Source: CBDIBC01 sp965276635
GTDB taxonomy: Bacteria; Actinomycetota; Acidimicrobiia; Acidimicrobiales; Palsa-688
NCBI GenBank assembly: GCA_965276635.1
Contig: CBDIBC010000005.1
Span: forward strand, 1,178,001 to 1,242,000
DNA length: 64,000 nucleotides
Reading direction: 5' to 3'
In this document: positions 52,274 to 59,945 of the stretch, piece by piece
Numbering within the stretch: position 1 is the first letter of the stretch
Layout of the letters: each line of letters begins with the position of its first letter
Notes under the pieces: model-generated
Databases searched by the model: none
What the model saw: only the letters and a program-made list of their open reading frames with translations
Told to the model about the DNA's origin: nothing
Program-made: the position numbers and the translations under genes

Positions 52274-52357
52274 CACCGAACACCGGACACCGGACACCGG
52301 GCACCGGGCACCGGGCACCGGGCACCGGGCACCGGGCACCGGGCACCGGGCACCGAA
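52274..52357. repeat. 7-bp minisatellite (CACCGGG)12
   Basis: Twelve tandem units: one CACCGAA, two CACCGGA, eight CACCGGG and one final CACCGAA. It lies in the gap between the convergent dcd and HD-hydrolase genes; further irregular CACCG-type units precede it from about 52230. Unit number probably varies between strains. Confidence 0.95.
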
Positions 52358-52382
52358 CCTGAGCACCAAGGACCGCGCCGGC

Positions 52383-53027
52383 TCACCGCCCGAACAGGCC
52401 GTCGGCACGCGCCCGCTCCACCACCGCTTCCACCGCGTGACCGAGCGCCGGCGCTCCCGGGGTGACTGTGCGGGCCACGCGTGTGACCTGGTCGGCGGGC
52501 AGCTGGCGGTCACGCCAGCCAATGCCGCCCGAGGCGGCATTGACCAGGATGGGCTGGAGCCGGTCGAGCGCCCGGGCGAAGCGGGCCTCGGCCGTGGCGC
52601 CCGCCTCGAACTCCTCCCACACCCCTCGGATCCAGGCCTCCTGATCGGGCGGGAGCATCCCGAAGACCCGATCGGCGGCCGCCGCCTCCTTGGCCACCGC
52701 CGCGGCACGCGCCGCGGTGTCGTAGAAGTAGGCATCGCCGGCGTCGATCTCTACCAGGTCGTGAACCAGCACCATGGCCACCACCCGGGAGACGTCCACC
52801 GGGGCCGCGGCGTGCTCGGCCAGAAGCAGGGCCATCACCGCCAAGTGCCATTGGTGCTCGGCGTCGTTCTCCCGGCGGCTCCCGTCTGTGATCGGCGACT
52901 GGCGCAGGACCTGCTTGACCCGGTCGATCTCCACCACGAACGCCAACTGCCGGGCCAGACGGTCGTTGATATCCACACCGGCGAGGGGATCCCGCACCGC
53001 CGGGCGCGTCGCTGACCCATCATCCAT
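52383..53027 (-). CDS. HD-domain hydrolase (YfbR-like 5'-deoxynucleotidase type)
   Basis: A 214-residue HD phosphohydrolase. Metal-binding residues are visible: His in ENDAEHQWHLAVMALLLAEH, the HD pair in VAMVLVHDLVEIDAGDAYFYD, and Asp in RFARALDRLQPILVNA. The EH-W-H pattern matches YfbR/YGK1-type nucleotidases that remove phosphate from dNMPs, which suits a neighbour of dcd. ATG 53027; the first codons overlap the end of the SPFH gene upstream (8 bp). Confidence 0.88.
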   Translation of the reverse strand: MDDGSATRPAVRDPLAGVDINDRLARQLAFVVEIDRVKQVLRQSPITDGSRRENDAEHQWHLAVMALLLAEHAAAPVDVSRVVAMVLVHDLVEIDAGDAYFYDTAARAAAVAKEAAAADRVFGMLPPDQEAWIRGVWEEFEAGATAEARFARALDRLQPILVNAASGGIGWRDRQLPADQVTRVARTVTPGAPALGHAVEAVVERARADGLFGR

Positions 53028-53823
53028 CCCTGCGGGTCCGGAACATCTCCAGGAACTCCACCGGGAACGGGAAGACCAGGGTGGAGTTCTTCTCGGCCGC
53101 CACCTCCGCCAGGGTCTGCAACGTCCGCAGCTGGAGAGCGCCCGGGCTGGCCGTCAGCTTGTCGGCCGCCTCCGACAGCTCGGCCGAGGCCTGCAGCTCG
53201 CCGGTGGCGGCGATCACCTTGGCCCGCCGCTCGCGCTCGGCCTCGGCCTGGCGGGCCATAGCTCGCAGCAGCTCCTGGGGCAGGTTGATGTCGCGCAGCT
53301 CCACCTGGCGGACCTCGATCCCCCATTCTGTGGTGCTGCGGGCGATCACGGTGCGCAACTCGTTGTTGACGTCCTCGCGGTGAGCCAGGGCGCTGTCGAG
53401 CTCGTAGCGGCCGATGATCGAACGCAGGCTGGTCATGGCGATCCGCTGGCTGGCCCGACGGAAGTCATCCACACCGACGATGGCGCGCACCGGGTCGACC
53501 ACCTGGAAGTAGACGACGGCATCGACGGCGATGGTCACGTTGTCCTGGGTGATGACCGACTGCGAGGGGATGTCGACCACCTCGACCCGGAGGTTCACCT
53601 TCACCACCCGATCGACGACCGGGATGCGCACGACCAGTCCTGGGCCGCGCGGCCGGCCCAGGACCCGCCCGAAGCGGAACAGCACCGCTCGCTCGTACTC
53701 GGGCACCACGATGAACACGGATCGCAGCAGGAGCAGCACCAGGATCACCACGACGATGACCACCACGATCAGCACCGTGCCCGCGCTACTCGAAGCAGCC
53801 AGGACCTGCGGGGCAGAAGCCAT
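53020..53823 (-). CDS. SPFH/Band 7 (slipin-type) membrane protein
   Basis: A 267-residue protein. One N-terminal membrane helix (VLIVVVIVVVILVLLLL), then the slipin signature SVFIVVPEYERAVLFRFGRVLGRPRGPGLVVRIPVVDRVVKVNLRVEVVDIPSQSVITQDNVTIAVDAVVYFQV, and a C-terminal helix with QAEAERERRAKVIAATGELQASAEL, as in stomatin/slipin proteins. It scaffolds membrane microdomains. ATG 53823 (MASAPQVLAASS) puts the helix close to the N-terminus; ATG 53850 and a longer frame to 53925 are alternatives. Confidence 0.9.
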   Translation of the reverse strand: MASAPQVLAASSSAGTVLIVVVIVVVILVLLLLRSVFIVVPEYERAVLFRFGRVLGRPRGPGLVVRIPVVDRVVKVNLRVEVVDIPSQSVITQDNVTIAVDAVVYFQVVDPVRAIVGVDDFRRASQRIAMTSLRSIIGRYELDSALAHREDVNNELRTVIARSTTEWGIEVRQVELRDINLPQELLRAMARQAEAERERRAKVIAATGELQASAELSEAADKLTASPGALQLRTLQTLAEVAAEKNSTLVFPFPVEFLEMFRTRRDG

Positions 53824-53925
53824 GCCCGGAGTATCCCCCAAGTCGGCCATCGGCGCAGCCCAACCGCCCTGCGTGACGAACTTGGTGCACGCCGAGGCCG
53901 CCGCCGGGCCCAGTTGACACCCCAC

Positions 53926-54338
53926 TGCCTGATACTCCCGCTTGGCTCACTCCGATCTGTCGAGAGGGACGCTGACGGGTATGTTGTCGGGACCTGGAGT
54001 GGGAACCCGCCACCTACTCCAGTCAAGAGCGGTTCCGAGATCCGCCGCTTGGTCCGCTCCGCCGATGGCGCCCCTCGGGGCGCCATCGGTGTGTCCGGAG
54101 GTCGGTCATCCGTCAGCTCGTGCGGACACGATCCGCGTCGAGACGGCCGCGGTACCCGCCAAGGATGCAGTCGCGAGCGGCGGAGCGCTGTCCTGGCCCA
54201 GCCCGCCACGGCGACGGCGCCTGCCGCCCGGTGCACGGCCACGAAGCGGCCCGCCGATGCCGTCTCGCCCTGGGGATGACGGGGGTCGGAGGGATCCCAC
54301 CTGCCGATGGTGGCGTGCCAGGCGCCGATGCGGGGTAG
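53926..54338. other. Intergenic region with a strong hairpin at 54063-54088
   Basis: CGATGGCGCCCC (54063-54074) and GGGGCGCCATCG (54077-54088) are perfect 12-bp arms. There is no T-run, so it could be a terminator-like or regulatory hairpin between the divergent SPFH and anti-sigma genes. No coding sequence is supported here. Confidence 0.6.
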
Positions 54339-54713
54339 ATGGCAGGGCGCATGCACGCTGTAGAGCAGTTCGCCGGGGAGCCCGGCACTGTCGCGGCTGC
54401 CCGGCACTTCGTCTCGCGCACGCTTCACGCCCTCGGGATCCCCGACGACGACGCCGTGCTGCTGGTCTCCGAGCTGGCCACCAACGCGGTGATCCACGCC
54501 CGCTCTGCCTACCGGGTGGACATCGACTGCCAGGAAGGCACCGCCCGCGTCGAGGTGACCGACGAAGATCCGACCCCGCCGAAGGCCGCCGAGCGAGGCA
54601 GGGTCGCCGAAGGCGCGCTCGGAGGGCGGGGGCTGGCGCTGGTGGTCAGCATGGCTTGCCGTTGGGGCTACGACGTGGCCAACGGCTCCAAGACCGTGTG
54701 GTTCGAGATCTGA
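54339..54713 (+). CDS. Anti-sigma-factor-type serine kinase (RsbW-like ATPase)
   Basis: A 124-residue GHKL-fold ATPase: SRTLHALGIPDDDAVLLVSELATNAVIHARSAYRVDI with the N-box ELATNAVIHA, a G1-like VEVTDEDPTPPKAAE and a G2-like GGRGLALVVSMACRWGYDV. This is the stand-alone HATPase_c_2 form common in actinobacteria, which phosphorylates anti-anti-sigma partners. No partner gene lies beside it. ATG 54339, or ATG 54351. Confidence 0.9.
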   Translation: MAGRMHAVEQFAGEPGTVAAARHFVSRTLHALGIPDDDAVLLVSELATNAVIHARSAYRVDIDCQEGTARVEVTDEDPTPPKAAERGRVAEGALGGRGLALVVSMACRWGYDVANGSKTVWFEI

Positions 54714-54744
54714 CCAACCGGGTACCGTTGCTCACCGGAGGTCC

Positions 54745-56106
54745 TCAGCCCATGGTGGCGAGGACCTCGCCCACGATCTCCTCGTCGGTGTCGGGGTGCA
54801 GGAAGGCGAAGCGGGCAACCGTCTCCCCCTCCCACTTGGTCGGGGTCACGAAGCCGATCTGGTCGGCCAGCAGCTGTGCGGACCATGCGTCGTAGTCGGC
54901 CCCCGACCAACCCAGCCGGCGAAACAAGACGATCGAGAGCTCAGGGGCGCGGACCAGCTCCAGGTGCGGGTCGGCCGCCACCATCTCGGCCGCCCGCCAC
55001 GCCATGCGCAGCACCGTCTCCACCGCATCGCGGTAGGCGTCGGTGCCGTGCACCGCCAGCGAGAACCACAGGGCCAGCCCCCGGGCCCGCCTGGTCAGGT
55101 GGTAGGCGTAGTCGCTCGGGTTCCACTCGTGGTCGCCGTCGGCATGGATGACGTCGAGGTAGGCGGCATCCTGGGTGTGCACTCCCTTGGCCAGCCACGG
55201 CCGCCGATAGAGGAGGGCGGCGCAGTCGAAGGGAGCGAAGAGCCACTTGTGGGGATCGACCACGAAGCTGTCGGCCCGCTCGATGCCGGCGTAGCGGTGG
55301 CGCACGAGGGGCGCGAACAGCCCGGCCCCGCCATAGGCGCCGTCGACGTGCATCCACAGGTCCCGCTCGCCGGCCACATCGGCCACCCCGGCCAGGTCGT
55401 CGATGATGCCGGCGTTGGTCGTACCCGCGGTGGCCGCCACGCCGATCACGCTGCGAGGATCGCGATCCGCGTCCAGCGCCGCTCGCAGGGCCGTCCCGGT
55501 CAGGCGGTGATCCTCCGTCGGGACGAGCAGGGAGTCGACGTCGATGAGTCCCAGAGCATTGCCGATGGAGGAATGGGCCTGGTCGCTGACGGCGAAACGC
55601 AGCCGGGCTGGACGCGATGCACCCAGACGGTGGCGGGCCACGTCGCGGGCGACGACCAGGGCCGACAGGTTCCCGGCCGAACCCCCGGAGACGAAGCAGC
55701 CGCCGGCATCGTCGGGCAAGCCGGCCAGGCCGGCGAGCACGGCCAGGACCTGGTTCTCGGCGGCGACCGCGCCCGCCGCCTCCAACCACGACGCGCCCTG
55801 CAGCGAGGAGGCCGAGACCACCATGTCGAAGAGCAGCGCGGCCTTGGTCGGCGCGGCCGGGATGAACGCCAGGAACCGTGGGCTGTCGCAGGAGATGACG
55901 GCCGGCGCAAGTTGCCCGGCGAACACGTCGAGGATCCGTCGGGCATCGCCAGGTCCCTCCCCGATCACGCCCTGCAAGGCGGAGCCGAGGCGGTCCTCGA
56001 TGCCCGGGAAGTCCAACGGGACCGGGTCCAACGCCAGGCGGTCACGACAGTAGGAGAAGACCAGCTCGGTCAGGTCCGGGTCGTGGACGAACATGGGATT
56101 GCGCAC
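54745..56106 (-). CDS. PLP-dependent group II amino-acid decarboxylase (aromatic-L-amino-acid type)
   Basis: A 453-residue decarboxylase. Seen: GGCFVSGGSAGNLSALVVARDVA, SDQAHSSIGNALGLI, GTTNAGIIDDL, LWMHVDGAYGGAGLFAPLVR with the PLP-ring Asp, and SFVVDPHKWLFAPFDCAALLYRR with the Schiff-base Lys. The layout matches tyrosine/DOPA or tryptophan decarboxylases; the substrate is not fixed by sequence. Start GTG 56106 or ATG 56094. Confidence 0.92.
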   Translation of the reverse strand: MRNPMFVHDPDLTELVFSYCRDRLALDPVPLDFPGIEDRLGSALQGVIGEGPGDARRILDVFAGQLAPAVISCDSPRFLAFIPAAPTKAALLFDMVVSASSLQGASWLEAAGAVAAENQVLAVLAGLAGLPDDAGGCFVSGGSAGNLSALVVARDVARHRLGASRPARLRFAVSDQAHSSIGNALGLIDVDSLLVPTEDHRLTGTALRAALDADRDPRSVIGVAATAGTTNAGIIDDLAGVADVAGERDLWMHVDGAYGGAGLFAPLVRHRYAGIERADSFVVDPHKWLFAPFDCAALLYRRPWLAKGVHTQDAAYLDVIHADGDHEWNPSDYAYHLTRRARGLALWFSLAVHGTDAYRDAVETVLRMAWRAAEMVAADPHLELVRAPELSIVLFRRLGWSGADYDAWSAQLLADQIGFVTPTKWEGETVARFAFLHPDTDEEIVGEVLATMG

Positions 56107-56223
56107 GTCACGCCTGTCTAGCAGGGCCTGTTACAGGCAATGCGACGACGCCAGCCAGACGGAACACGGCGCAAGGAGAGCGAGAGAATTGTCCGAGCGT
56201 CTCCGCGCTGCCAGGATGCCGAC

Positions 56224-56508
56224 GTGGACCCGTACCAGGTGCTCGGCGTGCCGAGAGGAGCCACCGCAGTGCAGATCCGGAGGGCCTTCCACGACGCAGC
56301 ACGACGGGTGCACCCCGACACGGGGGGCTCGGTTCCTGACGCCGGGACCGAGCTGGCGCGCCTGGTTTGGGCGCGGGACCTGTTGCTGGCCGCACCCAAC
56401 CGGCAGCAGCCGACCGGGAACGTCACCGCGTTCCACCGTCGGCGGGGTCTCAGCCGATGGTGGGTGTGGTGGACCCAGCGAAACCGGCCGTCGCGGGACC
56501 TGCGCTGA
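56224..56508 (+). CDS. J-domain (DnaJ-like) protein
   Basis: A 94-residue protein starting GTG 56224: DPYQVLGVPRGATAVQIRRAFHDAARRVHPDTGGSVPDAGTELARLVWARDLL. This is a complete J domain with the HPD motif; a short basic Trp-rich tail (RGLSRWWVWWTQRNRPSRDLR) follows and may touch the membrane. J proteins stimulate Hsp70. AGGA lies 9 bases before the start. Its last 59 bases overlap the convergent gene at 56450. Confidence 0.88.
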   Translation: MDPYQVLGVPRGATAVQIRRAFHDAARRVHPDTGGSVPDAGTELARLVWARDLLLAAPNRQQPTGNVTAFHRRRGLSRWWVWWTQRNRPSRDLR

Positions 56509-56809
56509 ACGGGTCCCCGTCCAGGTCGTCGATGGAGAGGTGGATCGGGGCGCCCGCCCAGCGGCTGCCCGCCAGCGCGGCACGGAGCGCGGGAACGAGC
56601 GCGGCGACCAACTCGTCGACCGGCAGCGCCCTGACGGCCAGATGCACGTGTAACCCATCGGGGCCGAGGGTCACACCCCCCGGTGGGCGGGCCGGGAGAT
56701 CAGGGACCGCAACGAGCACCGGCGGCACGTAGAGGCGCGCCCGGTCGTCCTGGCCGACCACGGCGGCGACGCGGCGACCAACCACCCCGGCGTCAGGCGC
56801 CGAGCTCAT
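56450..56809 (-). CDS. Asp23-locus hypothetical protein
   Basis: A 119-residue protein from ATG 56809 overlapping the stop of the Asp23-like gene (ATGA). Sequence: GVVGRRVAAVVGQDDRARLYVPPVLVAVPDLPARPPGGVTLGPDGLHVHLAVRALPVDELVAALVPALRAALAGSRWAGAPIHLSIDDLDG. The beta-alpha-beta spacing resembles a divergent Asp23/Gls24 domain. It closes the leftward sigma operon and overlaps the convergent J-domain gene by 59 bases. Confidence 0.6.
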   Translation of the reverse strand: MSSAPDAGVVGRRVAAVVGQDDRARLYVPPVLVAVPDLPARPPGGVTLGPDGLHVHLAVRALPVDELVAALVPALRAALAGSRWAGAPIHLSIDDLDGDPFSAGPATAGFAGSTTPTIG

Positions 56810-57312
56810 CGGGAGTCCCCCGAGCCATCCGGGTTCGGCGAGGCCACGTCGACGACGTTGACCGTCACGGTCGTCGCCAGCCCGGTGCCGGCCACCACCA
56901 CCCGATCGACCCGCTCCTGCACCTCGATGGCCACAGCCATCAGGTGGGCGCCGCAAGCGACGACCACGTCGAGCTCCACGCTCGCTACCGCATCTGCCCT
57001 CACCACGGCCCGTACCCCTGCCACTGGGACCTCGCCGGCCGGCCGCACGGCGCGCAGCGCCACCGCCCGCGCCCCGAGGGCCGCCCAGCGCCCTGGCCGG
57101 AGCGCAGCCACGCCTGGCGTGCGCAACGCGACGGCCGCCGCCAGCTTGGCCACCACCGCCGGTGCCACGTGCACGACCGTGTCACCCATGGCGGCCGGCC
57201 CCCGCGTCGCGGGCACTGGTGTCGTCGCCGGCACTGGTGTCGTCGCCGGCACTGGTGTCGTCGCCGGCAGCGGCGTCGTCGCCGGCACCGGTGTCATCGC
57301 CGGCTCAACCAT
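56806..57312 (-). CDS. Asp23/Gls24 family protein with N-terminal hexapeptide repeats
   Basis: A 168-residue protein from ATG 57312. Residues 6-37 are repeats of PVPATT (encoded by the 18-bp repeat at 57212-57301). The rest, VVHVAPAVVAKLAAAVALRTPGVAAL, VPVAGVRAVVRADAVASVELDVVVACGAHLMAVAIEVQERVDRVVVAGTGLATTVTVNVVDV, is a complete Asp23 domain. It overlaps both neighbours and belongs to the sigma-factor operon. Confidence 0.82.
   Translation of the reverse strand: MVEPAMTPVPATTPLPATTPVPATTPVPATTPVPATRGPAAMGDTVVHVAPAVVAKLAAAVALRTPGVAALRPGRWAALGARAVALRAVRPAGEVPVAGVRAVVRADAVASVELDVVVACGAHLMAVAIEVQERVDRVVVAGTGLATTVTVNVVDVASPNPDGSGDSR
57212..57301. repeat. 18-bp tandem repeat (5 units) within the Asp23 gene
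   Basis: Units starting at 57212, 57230, 57248, 57266 and 57284, consensus GGCACTGGTGTCGTCGCC; three are identical and two differ at 2-3 positions. They encode the PVPATT hexapeptide linker on the minus strand. Confidence 0.92.
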
Positions 57313-58012
57313 CGGCACCCGCCGCGAGCGCGGCGCCGACCGGAGCAGTGTCGCTCTCGAAGAGGTCGACAACGTCGACGTGGATCTGGCCCACGGCCAG
57401 GCCGACCTCGTCGCGGGCAGCCCGGCGCACGGCGCCGCGAACCTCGTCGGCCGCGATGCGCACATCGGTCCCCATCCGGGCGGCCAGGCTGATCACGACG
57501 TCGACGAGCGGCCCCGCCAGCCCGCCGGGCAGAGCGGCATCGCCGGCGTCCCGGTCGGTGGGGACTCTCCTGTCGGCGGGGCCCGTCCCATCGGCGGGGC
57601 CCGTCCGGTCAGGGGGGCCCGTCCCGTCGGCAGCTACCTCGACCCGGCACGACCGCACCCGGGCGCCGGGGTAGGCATCGGCGGCGCCCACCAACACGGT
57701 CCGGACCACGCCCAGGTCCAGCCGCACAGGCCCCAGCGCCGACGCCACGGAGACCGCGCCCCCTGACCGACGGCCGCTGCGCACCACCGACATGACCCGC
57801 TCCAGCAACGCCCCCGGCGGCTCGACCGGTCCGTCCAACAGCTCCCTTGTGGACGGAGCGAGGGCCTCGTACTCGCCCACCACGCCCTGGCAGTACGGGC
57901 AATCGGCCTCGTGGTCGTCGAGCTGGCCGGCGGCCACGTGGTCCCAGACGTCGACGGGCTCTCGGCCGCAGGGCAGCCGGCCCGAGGGGGTATCCCCGGC
58001 TGCGCCGTTCAC
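57305..58012 (-). CDS. Zinc-finger anti-sigma domain fused to an Asp23/Gls24 domain
   Basis: A 235-residue protein from GTG 58012, which overlaps the sigma-factor stop (GTGA). Residues about 13-45 (PCGREPVDVWDHVAAGQLDDHEADCPYCQGVVGEYEAL) form a zf-HC2-type His-x3-Cys-x2-Cys zinc site as in anti-sigma factors. Residues about 70-220 contain the Asp23-like part: ERVMSVVRSGRRSGGAVSV, VRTVLVGAADAYPGARVRSCRVEV, then LVDVVISLAARMGTDVRIAADEVRGAVRRAARDEVGLAVGQIHVDVVDL. No membrane helix is present. I infer a cytoplasmic anti-sigma partner of the adjacent ECF factor that senses Asp23-class proteins. Confidence 0.8.
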   Translation of the reverse strand: MNGAAGDTPSGRLPCGREPVDVWDHVAAGQLDDHEADCPYCQGVVGEYEALAPSTRELLDGPVEPPGALLERVMSVVRSGRRSGGAVSVASALGPVRLDLGVVRTVLVGAADAYPGARVRSCRVEVAADGTGPPDRTGPADGTGPADRRVPTDRDAGDAALPGGLAGPLVDVVISLAARMGTDVRIAADEVRGAVRRAARDEVGLAVGQIHVDVVDLFESDTAPVGAALAAGADG

Positions 58013-58554
58013 TGCCACGGCCGCATCCGTTCCACCAGCCGCTGTCGAGCCCGGTGGATCCGCCCCCGTACCGCCCCAGGCGAGGCGCCGACGATCTCGG
58101 CGATCTCGACGTAGCCCAAACCCTCGCTCTCGCGCAGCACCCAGCACACCCGTTGGTCGGAGGGCAGCTGCGCCACCGCCGTACGCAACGCCACCAGCTG
58201 GCCTCGGAGCTCTGCGACCCGCTCGGGATGATCAGGCCCGACTCGGGCCAACGCCGCACCGGCCGCGTCGATGGGCATGACTGGACGCACCGTGCGGGCG
58301 GCGTTCAGGCAGCGGTTCGTCACGATCCGGTACATCCACGAGGAGAACGCGGCGTCGGACCGGAAGGCGCCGATCCCCCGCCATGCCGCTAGGAACGACT
58401 CCTGCACGGCGTCCTCGGCGTGGCCCCGGTCCCCGAGCATTCGGTAGGCCACCGTGAACATCCGGCCCTGGTGTCGCCGGACGAGCGTCTCGAACGCCCG
58501 CAGGTCGGCCTCCCTCGCCCGCTCGGCCAAGGTGGCGTCGTCGAGCGTGCCCAC
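58009..58554 (-). CDS. ECF-type RNA polymerase sigma factor
   Basis: A 181-residue sigma factor. Region 2: DLRAFETLVRRHQGRMFTVAYRMLGDRGHAEDAVQESFLAAWRGIGAFRSDAAFSSWMYRIVTNRCLN; region 4: LPSDQRVCWVLRESEGLGYVEIAEIVGASPGAVRGRIHRARQRLVERM. GTG 58554 gives the normal N-terminus; the longer frame upstream has Cys/Trp-rich non-protein-like content. The stop overlaps the zinc-finger/Asp23 gene. It is divergent from the large Asp23 operon at 58731 and is its probable activator. Confidence 0.9.
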   Translation of the reverse strand: MGTLDDATLAERAREADLRAFETLVRRHQGRMFTVAYRMLGDRGHAEDAVQESFLAAWRGIGAFRSDAAFSSWMYRIVTNRCLNAARTVRPVMPIDAAGAALARVGPDHPERVAELRGQLVALRTAVAQLPSDQRVCWVLRESEGLGYVEIAEIVGASPGAVRGRIHRARQRLVERMRPWQ

Positions 58555-58730
58555 CTGCGCCGGTCGGCAAATGGGCCCAACAGGGGTGGACAGATCGATG
58601 TGGGGATTCGGCGTGAGGATCAGCGTTGGCCTGTGTCTGAAGGAGTGACGCACTGGTTGGCAGACCCAACCACCGCACCGTCGCCCATACCCCGGCCCGT
58701 GCACCCGGCAACCCTCCAGGAGGTCAAACC

Positions 58731-59234
58731 ATGAGCACCCCGTCCAGCGGCACCACGAGCACGACCGGCATCGGCTCGGTCCCGTCGGCTCCCAAGCCAG
58801 GCCATGACCTGACGGCACCAACCACGTCCAGCGTCCTCATCACCGACCAGGGGCGAACCACGATCGCCGACACCGTGGTGGAAAAGGTGGCCGGCATGGC
58901 CACACGGGAGATCCCGGGGGTCCACAAGCTGGGCTCCGGCACGGCCCGGGCCATCGGTGCGCTGCGCGATCGACTCCCCGGTCAGCGGGCCAGCGTCACC
59001 CAGGGGGTCTCCGTGGAGGTCGGCGAGCGGCAGACGGCCGTCGACCTGGACATCGTCATCGAGTACGGCGTGTCGTTGGCCGACGTGACCGACGCGGTCC
59101 GCCGCAACGTCATCGCGTCCATCGAGAGCATGACCGGGCTCCAGGTCACCGAGGTCAACATCGTGGTGGACGACATCCACCTACCCGGCGAGGACGACAC
59201 GGCCGACGAGGCACAGGAGTCACGAGTCCAGTGA
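58731..59234 (+). CDS. Asp23/Gls24 family envelope stress response protein
   Basis: A 167-residue protein with a Ser/Thr-rich N-terminus and a full Asp23 domain: GRTTIADTVVEKVAGMATREIPGVHKLGSGTARAIGALRDRL, SVTQGVSVEVGERQTAVDLDIVIEYGVSLADVTDAVRRNVIASIESMTGLQVTEVNIVVDDIHL. AGGAGG lies 7 bases before the ATG. Asp23 proteins form a membrane-anchored layer under the envelope in Firmicutes; in actinobacteria they occur with AmaP and DUF2273/DUF6286 genes, as here. Confidence 0.94.
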   Translation: MSTPSSGTTSTTGIGSVPSAPKPGHDLTAPTTSSVLITDQGRTTIADTVVEKVAGMATREIPGVHKLGSGTARAIGALRDRLPGQRASVTQGVSVEVGERQTAVDLDIVIEYGVSLADVTDAVRRNVIASIESMTGLQVTEVNIVVDDIHLPGEDDTADEAQESRVQ

Positions 59235-59301
59235 TCAGGCCACGCACGATCCAAGGGCTCGCCCCCTCGGCCATCGAGGCCCCTACCGGAATCGTCAGCC
59301 G

Positions 59302-59517
59302 ATGAGCCGCGACCCGGGCGACCTGCGCACCAAACCGAGCGCCGCCCTCATCGGTCTCATCATCGGCATCGCCTTGGGCTTCGCCGGCGCCTTCGGCGGA
59401 TTCCTGGCGTTCCTCATCGTCTTGGTCCTCGGCGCCGTCGGGCTCACCGTCGGCCTGGCCCTCGACGGTCGCATCGACCCCGTCTCCTGGTTCGACCGGA
59501 ACCGCAGGGATCGATGA
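59302..59517 (+). CDS. Small membrane protein (DUF2273-like)
   Basis: A 71-residue protein with two closely spaced membrane helices (ALIGLIIGIALGFAGAFGG and FLAFLIVLVLGAVGLTVGLAL) and a basic C-terminus ending RNRRDR. Position and form match the DUF2273 proteins of Asp23 loci. The TGA overlaps the ATG of the next Asp23 gene. Confidence 0.85.
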   Translation: MSRDPGDLRTKPSAALIGLIIGIALGFAGAFGGFLAFLIVLVLGAVGLTVGLALDGRIDPVSWFDRNRRDR

Positions 59518-59945
59518 CTGCCGTACCCCCACCCGAGCCCGGAGCCCGGACACCCCGACCGGTGACCCTGCCGGCACTGCCGGACCTGCCCGCGCCGTCC
59601 GACCGAGGGGGGACGAGAGTGGAGACCGTGGTGTTCGAGAAGATCGCCAGCCAGGCGGCCACCGACGTGGTCGAGGTGGGACGGACCTCCCGACGCTTCC
59701 TGGGCGTCACCAGGGGAACCGACCACGACCGCCCCCAGGCCACGGTCCACAAGGACGGCCGCCTGGCTCGCGTCTCGCTCACCATGGCCGTCGAGTACCC
59801 GGCCCCCCTGCTGCGGGTGACCCGCGACGTCCGGGTTCGCGTCATCGAGCGGCTCGCCGCCCTGGCCGCCATCGAGGTTCGAGAGGTCGACATCGAGGTG
59901 GCCCAGCTGCGCACCGAGCGCGAGCCGGTGGCGCGGGTCCGATGA
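59514..59945 (+). CDS. Asp23/Gls24 family protein
   Basis: A 143-residue protein: a Pro-rich N-terminus, then ETVVFEKIASQAATDVVEVGRTSRRFLGV and LARVSLTMAVEYPAPLLRVTRDVRVRVIERLAALAAIEVREVDIEVAQL, a short Asp23 domain. Coupled by 4-bp overlaps to the genes on both sides. Confidence 0.88.
   Translation: MTAVPPPEPGARTPRPVTLPALPDLPAPSDRGGTRVETVVFEKIASQAATDVVEVGRTSRRFLGVTRGTDHDRPQATVHKDGRLARVSLTMAVEYPAPLLRVTRDVRVRVIERLAALAAIEVREVDIEVAQLRTEREPVARVR

Noticed and set aside
52274..52357. Possible CRISPR array
   Set aside because: Units are only 7 bp, directly adjacent without spacers, so it is a minisatellite; no cas genes are present.
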